Shown here piece by piece: positions 46,076 to 59,087 of a stretch of 64,000 bases of DNA. The stretch is from contig JANTQA010000057.1 of NCBI GenBank assembly GCA_027625915.1, forward strand, positions 9,486,001 to 9,550,000. Direction: 5' to 3'. Within the stretch, counting starts at the first letter, position 1; every line of letters begins with the position of its first letter. This DNA comes from Anaeramoeba flamelloides (Eukaryota; Metamonada; Anaeramoebidae). The translations under genes were made by a program, and so were the position numbers. Below the pieces are notes generated by a model. That model had not been told where the DNA came from. It saw only the letters and a program-made list of their open reading frames with translations, and made no database searches.

Positions 46076-46849
46076 GAGAATATCTTTTGTATATGATAGA
46101 AATTTTATATTTATAAATTGGTGTGGATAAATAAAAAAAAATGATTTCAAACAATTTCTCATTTCAAAGTCTAATTCAAGTCAGCAATATTTTTTTTATC
46201 TTTTATTTTTAGGGGGGGTAATTTTTTTGTGTTTTGTACGATATTGGAAATTTATGGTTCATTTGACTCTAAAAACTACTATCAATATTATTTAACAACC
46301 AATTATTCAATTTTTAATTTAATAATAATAACAATTAAAAAATAATATATATATATATATTATAATTATTTACTTTTCTGAAATATAAAAAGAGAAACCA
46401 CCTTAAAAGTGTTTCAGTTTTTTAAAAAAATAATACTTAGAACCCCCGAAAAACAACCCCATTTTAATTTTTTAATGTTTTAATTGTAAAATTTATTGAA
46501 TAAAAATCGATAATAATATGCAAATATTGTTTATTTGGATTTCTTTATTATTAAAAGAAATTTTGTCATCAATATATTTCCAAAATATGAAAATATTAGG
46601 TAAAAATAATTTCTGAATTAATTTTTTTTTTTTTTTAAGAGATTAGTAACTCCTTTTTTCAAGGGTAATAGAACATTTTTTTCAGAATAATACAATAAAA
46701 CCCGGTCAGTGGACTTTTTATTAACTTTAGAAAAGAGGTTTATCATTGTTAAAAGTTTTACCTTTTTATAATTAAATTTACGATTACAAAATCATAATCC
46801 TTTTTTTGGCATTGAAGTTTTTAGATTAAAAAAGAAAAATGAAAAATTT

Positions 46850-47860
46850 GAAAAACTTTTTCATTTTGATGAAATCCCATTTGAGTAATTTCAGTGAGTA
46901 TTTATTCACAAATAACCTTGAACTTTTAATCATATTTTAATAAACAAAATAAAAATAAATCAAATATGGAATCCTTGAAGATCAAAAAAAAAAAAAAAAT
47001 AGATATTTTATTTTATTCACAAATATTGATTAAATTACTTGAAATTTAAAAGATAATGAATTATCTTATTCAAATACTAAGAGGGTGAATAAAAAAGGAT
47101 CTTTTATTTTTAAAAACATCTATTTGATAATTTCTCTTTATTTTTTTTTTTTACAAAGTCTTATAATTGTTAATTCGAATTAATTCTATTATTTGAAAAT
47201 ATTTAAAAAAGTTAGAAATAATAAATAAACTCTACTGATACTTTTAATCTTTTTAGTATTGTTAACCTAGGACAGAATTAATATTAGGTAATTAATTGTT
47301 TTTAAAAAAGTATTCAAATCAAAAAGTATTTCTTGGGGTTATAAATTGAATTTTCCAGGTTTTAAAAAAGTATATAGGGACAATTTTTAATTTAATTGCT
47401 AGATTGTTTTTCTCATATTTTTTCCCAAATTATAAAAATTGATTTGGACTGTTTTTTGAATAAAAAAATTAAATTTTTTTTAAAAGTTTCAAACAATTAT
47501 AGTATTTTTTTTTTGAAATCTCATAGATTTTTTATACCAAGATATTCCAAACATGGTGGTTTTATTTTTGATGTGTATTTTTGTAGATTTCTTTTTTATA
47601 CTGGATAGTTTCTTTCTTCTTTTAAAAAAAATAATTTGTTTACAAATATTTTGGAAAGATCTTTGAATTTTGAAATTATTCACAAATGAAAAAAAAATTG
47701 ATATTTTCTTTAAAAACAATAATTCATTTCTGAAAAATATCTTTAAAGGTGAGTTTGGTCCTTGTAGTGCTCAAGTTTTTCCTTGGATTATCAATTTCAA
47801 GATGTGGTTTTTTTTTTTTTTTTGAATTTGTTATTAAATTTACTATGAAGTTTTTTTTTA
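46850..47860 (-). repeat. Dispersed repeat R7, copy 5 (inverted)
   Basis: Matches 32080-33010 in the same orientation (GAAATCCCATTTGAGTAATT, GGAATCCTTGAAGATCA, CCAGGTTTTAAAAAAGTAT, CAATAATTCATTTCTGAAAA) and the plus copies as reverse complement. Short open frames inside it are not shared between copies. Confidence 0.65.
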
Positions 47861-48510
47861 GTTTATTTGTAAGGAAAAAAACATAAAGTAAATACAATAT
47901 ATATATATATATTAAAATAAAAATTGATCTTTTAATAAATTGTATATTTTCACTTTAAATTATCTTGTATTTTTTTGAACAACACACTACTCTTTTGAAA
48001 AATTAATTGAGTATATATAAAAAAAAATATTTTTTTAATGCAATTAACTCAAAAACGAAGTTACTGAAACTAAAGATCTTATCGATTTCTATCAGGACTC
48101 TACCCAAAGAATCTAATGTAATCCAATAAAGGGGAAATGGAAAAACGTCTCATGGGGTTATTTTGAATTTGCCTGTATATAAACATTTTCTCAGGAATAT
48201 TACACAATTCAATTAGTATATTTTGTGCCAAAGAAAACAAAAATCAAAATAAAGACAAGTTTTTTGTAAAACCATATATTGCGATCTCTTCTCCCTAAAA
48301 AATAAAAATAGACTGTCCGAAATGAAAAACTGAAAATGTTTATTCTATGACTAATTAATTTAATTCCAATACAAATTATTCAAAAAAAGGAAGCAAGCCT
48401 CAACAAAAAAAAAACAATAGTGTGAATTTGCTTGCTCAAAAAAAGTAAAAGTTTTGTTATTGTTTTACTAATCTGAAAGAGAATTTTTGTTCAACAATCC
48501 TACTTGTCAT

Positions 48511-49203
48511 TTAATTCTTTTTTTCTTCTTCAGCTTCTTTTTTAACAACACCAACCCTTGCAGCTCTCAGAATTCTTTCTTTAATTTTGTATCCACGTTG
48601 AATAATTAAACCAAGTTCACCATCATTAAATTTAGAATTTGCGATTGTTACAACCGCATTGTGAACTTTATAATCGAATTTGTCACCTTGCTTACAATCA
48701 ATCTGAACAATACCATATTTTGCAAACACCTTATGCAAAATCTTTTCAGTAAGGACAACACCTTCGTGTAAACTTTTGTATTCTTTTGAAAGCTCGTCAG
48801 AAGGTTTTGCTGAATTTTCGAGTGCTCTTTGCAAATTGTCTACAATTTCCAACAAGGATTTTGAAAAGTCTGTTACAGCAAAATTACGTGTATCTTTCAT
48901 TTGCTTTCGTAATCTTTTAGATTGGTTTTGCTGTTCGGCAAGCGATCTTAAGAGTGAGTCTTTACTTTCTTTGAGTTCCTTTTCTAATTCGGTAACTCTT
49001 TCTTGTAAAACGGTTTTTTCATCTTTTTCAGGTTTGGTGTTAAGATCTTTTTCAGGTTGGGTATTCAGATCCTTTTCGGGTTTGTTATTATCGTCTGTCG
49101 TTTTTTGTGTTTTGTTCATAAAATTACGTTTGAACGATCCAAAAGCAAGTGAAAAGGGGGTTTGAGATAATTGAAAAGTTGGTGTTTTGAAGATTGATAA
49201 CAT
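48511..49203 (-). CDS. GrpE nucleotide-exchange factor, probably organellar
   Basis: A protein of 230 residues. The N-terminus MLSIFKTPTFQLSQTPFSLA followed by FGSFKRNF has Ser/Thr and basic residues with no acidic ones, like a mitochondrial or hydrogenosomal targeting sequence. Next come tandem PEKDLNT-type units, a long coiled coil (LQERVTELEKELKESKDSLL), and the C-terminal beta domain with the family signature (GYKIKERILRAARVGVV). GrpE releases ADP from Hsp70/DnaK and works with the organelle import motor. I start at the ATG at 49203. About 28 bases upstream a T-rich tract ends in AG, a good 3' splice site, so a short upstream exon (untranslated or a few extra codons in phase 1) is likely but was not identified. 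The family assignment is firm; the organelle type is inferred. Confidence 0.9.
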   Translation of the reverse strand: MLSIFKTPTFQLSQTPFSLAFGSFKRNFMNKTQKTTDDNNKPEKDLNTQPEKDLNTKPEKDEKTVLQERVTELEKELKESKDSLLRSLAEQQNQSKRLRKQMKDTRNFAVTDFSKSLLEIVDNLQRALENSAKPSDELSKEYKSLHEGVVLTEKILHKVFAKYGIVQIDCKQGDKFDYKVHNAVVTIANSKFNDGELGLIIQRGYKIKERILRAARVGVVKKEAEEEKKN

Positions 49204-52200
49204 TTGTAAAGAAACAAAGCCAAGGATTTCTAAAAAAAAAAAAAAAATGAGAAAGTTACAATCCAAAAGTGGAATTTGAAAAAAGTTGTGAAAATAGTAT
49301 AAAATACTACAAATTAAAGACTATCAACGGTTTTAGACACTCTTTGGAAAAATTATGAGACACACTTTATTTATACTATATATTATTAAATAAATGGAAC
49401 AAAAATTTCATTCAACTTTTCTATAATAAGATTTTAGAAATCCAGTAAAATTTCAGATTTTTAATACTTAAAATCAGATTAAATTATCAATTTACTTTCA
49501 GAACTTATGTCTTTGATGATTTTTTTCAATTCTTAGGTATGTGATTTTTGGTTTGGTCAAATGAAAATTTTGTTCTTCTTATTTTGCAATTAATAGTAAC
49601 AACTCACAAATCAAATATACTATGAGAGAACATTACAGTTTTTCTTTTAATAGCACAAAAAAAACTCTTTTAAATTTGCGAGGTTAACAATATTTTTTAA
49701 ATTTATTAGTTACCAATTAAATTGTGTTAAACGTCAATATTCAATAAAAATTATGTTTATTGTTAAATTTCAATTAATAAATGAAATTTTTAATTTCAAT
49801 TCCAAAATGAATATTAATTATTACTGTTACAATCAAATAAATAGAGTAAAAATTTTGTCTTAGAGGTCAACAAAGGAAGTTTAATTTAATGTCTAAAAAT
49901 ATCATTTCTAAAACATGTTCGAAAGATCTTAGGTTTTTCTTCAGCTTCTAAACAGGATTATTATTTTCAAAAATGAACTAATAATTTTCTTTTTTTCATT
50001 GGAAAATAATATAATGTTTTTCAAGTTTGAAGAGTAATTATTATTTCTTTGATTAAACTATAATGAATCATTCAACAGATTTTTGAAGTTGTAAAGATGA
50101 ATTATTTTTTTATACAATTAAATTATTCTTTAACAATACTTTTTGAAAAAAAAAGAAGGTATATTAAAACAAAATTATGGAATTTTTAAAAATATAGAGT
50201 AAGTTTTCTTTTTTTAACTCTGAGTTTTATGGAACTTTATCTTTTTGTCAAAATTTTGTTTTTATTTTTTTTTTTTTTTCTTGTGGGGGGGGGTGAGGTT
50301 ATTAGTTTTAACAAAACAAAATAAGTAAAAGTTTAAAATTAAGATTTTATCGACACACTGAAATAATCACAAAATCTGGATATCAGAATTAAAATAATTA
50401 ATAAATTGAGAACTTCAAAAAATAATAATATGTTTAATATTATTGCAAATACAATTCATCCTGTTTATTTACTCTGGTGATTAATAAAATTATATAGGGT
50501 GATTAATAATTTTTCAAAGAAAACAAATATATAATCAAAAGTAAAAAAATTAAAAATATAAAAAAAGGTATTTTTAATGATTTTATTCTTAAAATTAATT
50601 TCATTTAAAAACCAATAAGTATGGTACATGATTTGAGAGGGGCATTTCTTGTAAATATTCCAAGTTCTGGAAGTGTGTAGATATAAGCGGAATGCAACTT
50701 TCTCTTGGTTTTGGAAATCTTAATCCTTTATTTGTGTTTTAAAACAAAAAATTTGGAGTTTTTTGTTTTTAATATAAATATTTTTTCTTGAAGGTCTCAG
50801 ATTATGTTCGTTTATTGGGTCTTTAAGACGAGGGTTCATATGTATGTGTGTGTGTGTTATAATCAATGTTTCCCCTTAATATCGAAGATTTAAAAACTTA
50901 TTGGTTAATTATAATTGTCTTTTTGAATTTCTATTAGAAGTTGTTTTTGTTTTTTTTTTCCAATATTCCCAAGTTGGAAATGTAATCTTTAATATCATGA
51001 CGATCATTATCTAATAAATTAAAAAAAAATTCAGAATAATACTTTATAATTTGAAATTTTTTAATTAGAATCACTTCCAAATTTATTAGTTTCTTCAAAT
51101 ATCATAAAGTTAACCTATAAAAATGTTTTGGTTCTGAGTATACCATTGAATACGGAATTGTAAAAGGTGGTGGAACTTTAGAAAAAAACAGGGGATTTGA
51201 TTTTAAACATCACAACCAACAAAAAATATATTTTTAAAAATTAATTTAGACAAAATATATTGCAAAATTTAAAATTCAAAAACAAAGAATCAAAGTTCGA
51301 ATGATTGGGGGGTGGATTCTATCTTTTGAAGCATCATTGAATGAACCACGGTATAAAATAACAAAGATGTTAAATATGTCCCAAAAATGGTAGTCAACTG
51401 AAAATTTTCAAAAAAAAAAAAAAACACTAACTTTTCAATTGTAACAATATCCCTTTACATAGCCTTCGTTTAAGCCAATAATTACAGTCAGTTTCACTTT
51501 TAAGATACAAACTTTCAACAAAATTTAAGGTACAAAAAAATCTCAAATTAAAGCACAAAATTCAAATTCTAATAAAAATAATTTGTAAAAAAAAAAATTC
51601 CAAACTTTGTGCCTTAATTTGAGATTTTTTTGTGCCTTAAATTTCGTTGAAAGTTTGTGCCTTAAAAGTGAAACTGGCTGTATGTTTCTACACTTAAAAA
51701 GAGTATTCACTGGACTTTTAATATAGAAATCCTTCATTGTCAAAGAAAATGTTAATTTTTCAAAGAGTATGTATGTTTTTACTAAACGAAGTCTATCTTG
51801 AAAATTTACAATCATCCTTGAATAAATAGGTGAATTTTTTTTTATTCAAAGATACCTGAAAAAATATTTAATCTTCTAATTCAATGGAAAATTCAAAGTT
51901 CTTCAGATGATCAGCCAAAATTGACATTTTGAAAGATCAGATTCTCTTTCATTATTAAACTTTATGTTATAGAATTTATTTTCAAATGAGTTACCAAAGG
52001 CTCTTTTTGAATATTTAATAAAGAGTATAAAATTTCAGTTGGGGGGGCTTTAATTTCAATCCTGGGTTATAGTTTAATGTAGGGTTCTTGTCTTGACAAA
52101 TATACATATATATATATCACCAAAAAGAACCAAATAAATAAATAAAAAAGTTCACCAATTACAAAAGATATTTTTAAGGCTAATGGGCATACCTCGTTTT

Positions 52201-52914
52201 TTTGGAAATTCTTTAATACTGAACTAATTTTGATAAAATTTTATATTTGATTTTATTATCCCGAATACTAATAAAATAATAAAAATAAAAATTATAGGAA
52301 TATCATTTTTTCAAAATATACATTAAAAAGGGTTTTATTGTAAAAAATAATTCTATCAACAATCTCAAGAAAAATCCAATAATTTTTATATTTAGAGATC
52401 TGAAATAATTCAATTTTATTTACTTAAGTCAATTTCACACAGTATAATATATTTTAAGACTTTTATTTAACCAAAAATTTCAATTTTAAATTTATTTGGA
52501 TAATTAAAAACTTTTTAAATAAATCAAAAGAAATTTTTGACAAATATTACAATCCAAAGAAACAAAATCTTTAAAAAAGAGGCAATAAAAATAATACCCC
52601 AAACTCTTAATCAACAACAATTATAACAACACACATCTTTAAATCTTGGTTTAGCTTTGGAATATTTCAAAGATTGGAGAAATTATTTCCAAATGAAGAA
52701 ACACTAAAAATTGAAAAAGTGAAAATAACTTTTGTTTGGAATTAAAAAAACAGTTCCGACCTTACAGATCAATTCACTAAAGAGAAGAAACTGACTCAAA
52801 GATTAGTTTCTTAACAAAAATAACATCATATTTCCAAACAGCATAAAACTGAATCAAAAATTTTAGTCGGTGAGACTTATTGACAAAAGTAAACTATTGA
52901 AATTAAAGTAAATT
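49204..52914. other. Intergenic region
   Basis: Apart from the MITE at 51485-51680, nothing is recognised. There is a T tract followed by nine G bases near 50285 and a short (GT)n run near 50850. No convincing exon or RNA gene. Confidence 0.5.
51485..51680. mobile_element. Palindromic MITE R6, copy 1
   Basis: A 196-bp element whose arms of about 75 bp are inverted repeats, starting CAGTCAGTTTCACTTTTAAG and ending CTTAAAAGTGAAACTGGCTG, with TA on both sides. Repeated GTGCCTTAA-type blocks space the arms. The CAGTCAGT end and TA target site point to a Tc1/mariner-type MITE. Another copy is at 61910-62105 and an arm fragment at 33095-33134. Confidence 0.85.
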
Positions 52915-53124
52915 TTAATTTATAGCTTTTTCATACAAACTTTGAAAATTTTTGAAAACATTTTTACACATTTCGACAACAACAAAACAGTTTTCCATGA
53001 AAGTTTGGTCTCTTTTTTGTTGTTGTTTTTTTTTGATCAAACTGAAAGATTTGATGGCAAAGGATTTTCGATCAAGTTTGTTTAAATTTGGTGGAGTTAA
53101 TACTAAAAGCGGGTGATTGGACAT
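52915..53124 (-). CDS. Small open reading frame, unknown
   Basis: 69 codons from an ATG at 53124: MSNHPLLVLTPPNLNKLDRK, then a Gln/Lys patch, then MENCFVVVEMCKNVFKNFQS, ending YEKAIN. The amino-acid mix (Pro, His, Cys, Asp, Val) is less biased toward F/I/K/N than random frames here, and the C-terminal half could be an amphipathic helix. I recognise no family. It may be a real small protein, one exon of a larger gene, or chance. Confidence 0.35.
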   Translation of the reverse strand: MSNHPLLVLTPPNLNKLDRKSFAIKSFSLIKKKQQQKRDQTFMENCFVVVEMCKNVFKNFQSLYEKAIN

Positions 53125-55418
53125 TGAAGGTTGTTGAAAAATGTGCTGATTAAATTGATCGATTATAAATACTATTAAAATTGGAAATTACTAGGTTTGA
53201 ATGAATGGTATTTTTCAAAAAGAACAAATTAAAAACCTAAAACCAATAGTTTTCGAAGAAGAAAAAAGAAAAATTATTTACAAAAATAACACACAAAATT
53301 TCGCAAAACACAAACAAAAACTTCAATGTGGGTTATTGAAACAACTGTAGAACCATAACCAGATATGTATTGGGATAATTAATATTTTTTGGAATCCTTA
53401 TAGCTATTAAAGTCCTATTCGTATTTCCTTTTGTGGTTCTCCCGATTGCAATGTTGTTGTTCATTTTAAACAAAATCCATTAATCCCAAATGTCACTAAT
53501 AAAAAATTATTTCTAATGGTTTTTTATGTAATGATTAAAAAAAATTCAAAAAGGATGAAAAAATTAAAAAATGAAATAATTAAATGACATAATAGAATGT
53601 TGAGATAAGGATAAAAGATAAGTCATTCAACATTCAAAACACTATTTTAAGTAATTCAACTCAACACTCTATTGAGGTAATTTCTTTGAGATCTTGAAAA
53701 AAACATTTAAAAAATAGAATGAATGAAGTACTTTAAATAATTAAAATCAATGAGGTACAGCCAAAGTATTCAATGTTTTTTTCTGATCCTCTTCAAAATT
53801 ATAAAAAAGTGAAAAATTTTCCTTTATCGTGGCTACTCCCTTAAGTTATAAAAAAATGTGGTTTGTGGGTTGTTGATTGAAATTTTTAATTAAGTTTGGT
53901 TTTATTGGGAGCTTTTAAAAAATTTTATTTTTTCATTTAGTTGATTGACATAAAAGTAAATCAAGATTCTTTTCTACAACCCAAAATTTAAAAGTTATTC
54001 TTGAACACCTATCAATCTATTAGTCTTAAACTGATCAATCCGGATTTCAGAAAAAAAAAAAAATAAATTGTCAAAAAGTGCTTTTTTGAACCACCAATTA
54101 AAATCGATACCAAGTTCAAGATCGATCATATAAGCAACCAAACTGTCAACTTACTACACCTTACAGAAGATAATCTTTTTTCAAATTTCAGAGATTGTAA
54201 TCCTTTATCCAATTTCTTTTATAAAGAAAATTCTTTTTGCGAAGAGAATCTAAAATAACAGAATAACTAAACATCATCTAGTGTGGATATTTAGTCGTTA
54301 ACAAATTATCAAGACTGCTTAATTCTAATTTATTTTATAAAATTTTTAGTTCAATTTCCTTTTTTGAATCCCAAATGGACTCAAACAAAACAACTCCAGA
54401 GAAAGAATCTTTTGAAAGTTCAGTCAATTTTATCAAGTTTCTTCTTATTTAAATATTTAAAATGGGTTAATTCAAAGCTTCTGTAAACAAATTTGTAAAT
54501 GGAAAATGAATTAAAAATTTTCCCATATTTCTTTGGATTTATCGGTATTGATATAAAAGAGTTTTTCAACCCATTTATTCCAAGCTAAAATCAAAATTAA
54601 TTTCGATCAAAGTTATCAAAAACACATGTTATCTATTTAAAAATACAAAAAGTACAAAAAGGATAGGCTTTAATGATATAATATTGTGAAAAGTAAACGA
54701 ATTCACTGTTCTGATGGGGATAAATCAGCTCTAAAATTAATTTCTTTTGGTTTCCTTTTCTTTTTTTAAAGTTTTCATCTTTTTTGTCACTTGGATTTTT
54801 TTCTTTTAAAAATCACTTTACAAAAGCTAAATTTAAACACTTATAAGATTCATATTTTCATTTTATTGTTAAAAATATGTAAAAGAGAAAACTTGGAAAT
54901 TTAATTGTTAAAAAACTACAGTTCTCAGAAACGAAAAGGAGAAAAATTCTCCACTTAAAATTGTAAACTTGATTTGAAAAAATTGATAGAAAGAATTCTT
55001 ACAAAGAATTTGTACTCACACGAAATAAATCCAACAAATCTTTTTTTGAATTTTCGAAAACTCTAGACGTTGGACAGTTCCTTATATTTATAGAGTTACA
55101 AAATCTGTTGATTATTCCAAGAGATTTTTAATTAAAGAAAAATTGTACTGATTCATTTTGAAAGAATTAACAACTTTTTTTGATTAAAATAGTCCTTGAC
55201 ATAACATTTTTTTTCGATTTTTAGCTTATTTGGTTTTATAAAATCATTTTTTTCTCTATTACTGTAAAATTTATTCCTAACTAACTTTTTTTTTTTAAAT
55301 TTTTCTTTTCCTCTTTTTTCTTTTGAAATTTTTTCCCATTTTAAAACTTTTTTCTTCTTTTTTAATTGTGAATTATTATTAAATATTATAGATTCTTTAA
55401 TTTAACAAAACACTTATC
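53125..55418. other. Intergenic region upstream of alpha-actinin
   Basis: Contains one diverged arm of foldback family R4 (54000-54205) and otherwise plain AT-rich DNA. The 180 bases before the alpha-actinin start are T-rich, then A-rich (ATTTAACAAAACACTTATC before ATG), resembling the leader before the putative start at 63974. Confidence 0.45.
54000..54205. repeat. Diverged single arm of R4
   Basis: Matches 31640-31830 in order: GATTTCAGAAAAAAAA, TTTTTGAACCACCAATTAAA, ATACCAAG, GATCGAT, TTACTACACC, CAAATTTCAGAGA. The partner arm is absent. Confidence 0.6.
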
Positions 55419-55706
55419 ATGTCTATTATGGATCAAAGCTGGGTAAAGGTCCAACAAAAGGCCTTTACCAGATGGGTTAACGCACATCTTGGAAAAAGAG
55501 GATTAAAATGTGAAGATATCCAAACTGATTTCAAGAGTGGTATCAATCTTCTTCAATTACTCGAAGTAATTGGTGAACACACCTTTGGAAGATATAACAA
55601 AAAACCAAGGATGGAAATCCAAATGAGAGAAAATTTGCAAATTGCTCTTAAATTTATTGAATCAAGAGATGTCAAATTGACTGCTATTGGTGCAGGAGGT
55701 AAAAAT

Positions 55707-55739
<33 letters not shown>

Positions 55740-58700
55740 TTTTACTTTATTTTTTTGTAATTTCAAAAAAATACAAAACCATCTTCAAAAAATTAACCAA
55801 TAGATATCTTTGGAGGAAACTTAAAATTGATTCTTGGTATGATCTGGACAATCATTTTGAGATTTGCAATTGCCGAAATTTCTGTTGAAGAATTGACTGC
55901 CAAGGAAGCCCTTCTCTTATGGTGTCAAAGAAAGACCGCCGATTATGACAATGTTGACATCAAAGAATTCACATGGTCATGGCAAGATGGACTCGGTTTC
56001 TGTGCCTTGATTCACAAGCACAGACCAGACTTGATCGACTATGAAAGTTTGGATCCAAAGAACAAAGAGGCCAACTTAAATTTAGCATTTGACGTTGCTG
56101 AAAAGGAATTAGGGCTTCCAAAATTCCTTGATGCTGAAGATATGATTGATGTCAAACCAGATGAACGAGCTGTTATGACATACTTGGCCGAATATTTCAA
56201 ATTCTTCTCCAAGGGACAAAAAGCCGAAAACGCAGGAAGAAGAATTAGCAAGGTAGCTGCCCTTTCTAAAGAAATTGATGAAATGAAGGAAAGCTATGAA
56301 GACCAAGCCGGCAAATTAAAGGAATGGATTGACAAAAAAATCGTTGACATTCCAGATTACGAATTTGATAACACATTGGAAGGTGTTGAAAAATTGATCG
56401 AAGAATTCAATGACTATAAAAACAACGAAAAGCCACCAAAATTACAGGAAAAAACTGAAGTTAACACAGCACTGAATAACCTTAAAATCAAAATTGCCAA
56501 TAACAAAAGGCCAGCATACACACCACCAAGTGGCTTAACCACCGAAGACATTGACAACGCCTGGGACCAAATGGAAGACAAGGAAAAGGAAAGAATTAAA
56601 AATATGAATGAAGAACTTGCCCGACAAAAGAAATTGAAATCATTAGTTGAAGAATTTTATAGAAGAGTTAAGAAATTAGAAAGCTGGGCCGAAAAGAAGG
56701 AAGAATACTTGAACACCAAGGAAGAAATTGACACATTACCCCTTGCCAAAACCAAAATCAAGGTTCTTGAGGCCTATCACAAGGAATACGAGCTATCTAA
56801 AAACAGATTAAACCCAACCATTGACTTAGGACAAGAAATTATTGACATGGGTTACATCAAAAAAGATGAAATCCAAGAAAAAATGGACGAACTTAATCAA
56901 CGATGGAATGGAATGACTGATTTAGAAAGCAACAAAAAAGATCAATTACAAGAAGATTTAAAAAGAGAAGAAAAAAAGGAAGAGCTAAGAAAGGAATTTG
57001 CCAAGCAAGCAAGAGAATATAACAGATGGCAAAAGGATCAAGTTGAAATCTTAAATGACACCATCTTTGGCGATGATTTGGAATCTGTCACAGACTACAA
57101 AACCAAATTAGACGAGACAGCCACCGAAATTACCAACAACTCGAACGAGAAAAAGGAAATTTTGGAAAACTTGGATAAGGAATTAACCGAATTGGGCTCC
57201 ACAGATAACAAATACTCTGCCTTGACCATTGAAGACATTAGAAGCAAACACGACCAATTAATTGAAATGATGAAGACCAGAGAAGATGCCTACAACAAGG
57301 AATTAGAAAGACAAACAATCATGGATGAAAAAAGAAAGGAATTTGCTCAGGTCGCTGATGAATTTGCAGAATTCTTATCACAAGTCAGAAAGGACATCAA
57401 CAACTTAAGTGGCGAACCAGAAGACATGATCAGTGCCATCAAAGATATCTATCAAGAAGGAAACGTCATTGACGAAAAATTACAAGAAGTCGCCAAGGTT
57501 GATAACGAACAAAAGGAATTAGAAATTAGATCCAACAGCCATACCAAACACACCCTGCCATTATTAACAGATGAAGCCGAATCGTTAAAGGAATGGATCG
57601 AAAAATCCATCAAACGATGGGAACACGAAAAGATTAAGAAAGACAAGCGAAAGGAATTTGCAGAAATCGCCGATCCATACATGGATTTCTTGAATAACTT
57701 TGTCAAGGAAATTGGTGCCATCGAAGGCGAACCAGAAGAAAGACTTGTTGAAATCGAAAACTATTATCAAGAAGGACAAGAAATTGAAGGCAAACTCGAA
57801 GAAGTCAAAAAAGTTGATCAGGAATGTGTCGAATTGCAAACAGGCAACAACCCATTCACCAAATATAGTTTCTCAATGCTCATCAACAAAACCAAGCAAG
57901 TTCACACCTTAGTTGCCAATTTGATCAGCTCCGTTAAGGAAGATCAAGAACTTAAGGAAAAAAATATCCAACAAGAAAAGGAATCGCAAGAAGCTGAAAG
58001 AATTGAAAACTTGAGACTTGAATATTTCGAAAAGGCCCAAGACTTGAATCAATTCATCGACAACTTTACCGAATTCTTGGTTTCTGCAATTTACGTCGAA
58101 TCCTCAAAGGAAGTCGAAGAACTGATCGAAAAATACAACGGTTTCCTTGGCAACTTGGGTGAGAAAGAAGGCGACTTGAACACCATTAAGGATATCTCGA
58201 ACCAATTAGTCGAAGCTGGCATCGATGATTTCCTTGGCTTACCAATTGAAACAATTAACAACGCCTGGGAAGAAATGAACGGACAAGTTGAAAATAAGAA
58301 GACTCAACTTGACGACGAACTCGCCACCCAGCAAAAGAACGAAGAACTTTGCCAACAATTTGCCGACAAGGCCGAAGAATTCCAAAACTACCTCAAGAAG
58401 CAACAAGAAGTTGTCGCCGAACAACTTTCCGGTGAATTGGCCGAGCAAATCAAAACTGTTCAAAACCAATTGAACGAAGTTGAAGGTCAACGATCCACCC
58501 TGAAGGAAATCTTTGAAATCGATCAACAAATCGAAAACAGACACGTTTCCAATACAAAGACTACCATCACCTCACCAGATCTCCAAGGACTTTTCAATAC
58601 CGTCATCGATGCCTTCAGCAAGAAGATCGGTGCCATCGAACAAGAAAAAATCGTCAAGGAAGGCGCCAAGGTCACACAGGAGCAACTTGATGAATTCAAG

Positions 58701-59087
58701 CAATTGTTTGAATTGTTTGATAAAGACAAAAAGGGTGCATTGTTCCCATACGAATTCTCTGGTGTCCTCAACACCTTAGGTGACGACTTGGACGAAGAAG
58801 AAATGAAACAAGTTTTCGACAAATACGATGAAGACAAATCGGGTACCATTGAATTTAATGAATTCGTCGAATTCATGATCTCAAGAGTTGAAGATTCAGA
58901 TACTCTCGAATCATCACTCGAATCATGGAAGGTCATCGCCAAGGATAAGGAATACGTTACCTTACAAGACATGCAAATGGCTGGAATGAGCAAAGACGAC
59001 ATCGAATATATCACTTCCAATATGGAGGCAATGGAAGACGGATTTGATTATAAAGGTTGGTGTAATAAAGTTTATGGTGAAAATTAA
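55419..59087 (+). CDS. Alpha-actinin with extended spectrin-like rod
   Basis: Exons 55419-55698 and 55804-59087, joined in phase 1 across a 105-bp intron, give 1187 residues. Two calponin-homology domains (about 9-115 and 125-230) form the actin-binding region: QQKAFTRWVN fits actinin-type signature 1 and AIGAGDIFGGNLKLILGMIW signature 2. A coiled-coil rod (about 231-1049) follows, with recurring KRKEFA and KEWIEK-type helix starts. Residues 1066-1077 and 1102-1113 are two intact EF-hand loops (DKDKKGALFPYE, DEDKSGTIEFNE), so bundling should be calcium-sensitive, and the last 60 residues are a degenerate EF pair. Canonical alpha-actinin is about 890 residues with four spectrin repeats and protist forms are often shorter; this rod is longer. 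Codons are richer in C and G than elsewhere, as in strongly expressed genes. Confidence 0.93.

Larger units (their letters stand above)
44084..48510. other. Intergenic region between the adaptin-like gene and GrpE
   Basis: Contains a GT/GC-rich simple repeat, an R2 copy, an inverted R7 copy and short (AT)n runs near 46345 and 47897. A possible terminal exon on the minus strand (about 45068-45112, ending FDYNPLRTQNSNGT) is too short to support. The rest is plain AT-rich DNA. Confidence 0.5.

Noticed and set aside
50265-50300. T tract followed by nine G bases as a functional signal
   Set aside because: A single homopolymer junction with no repeat elsewhere and no gene nearby.
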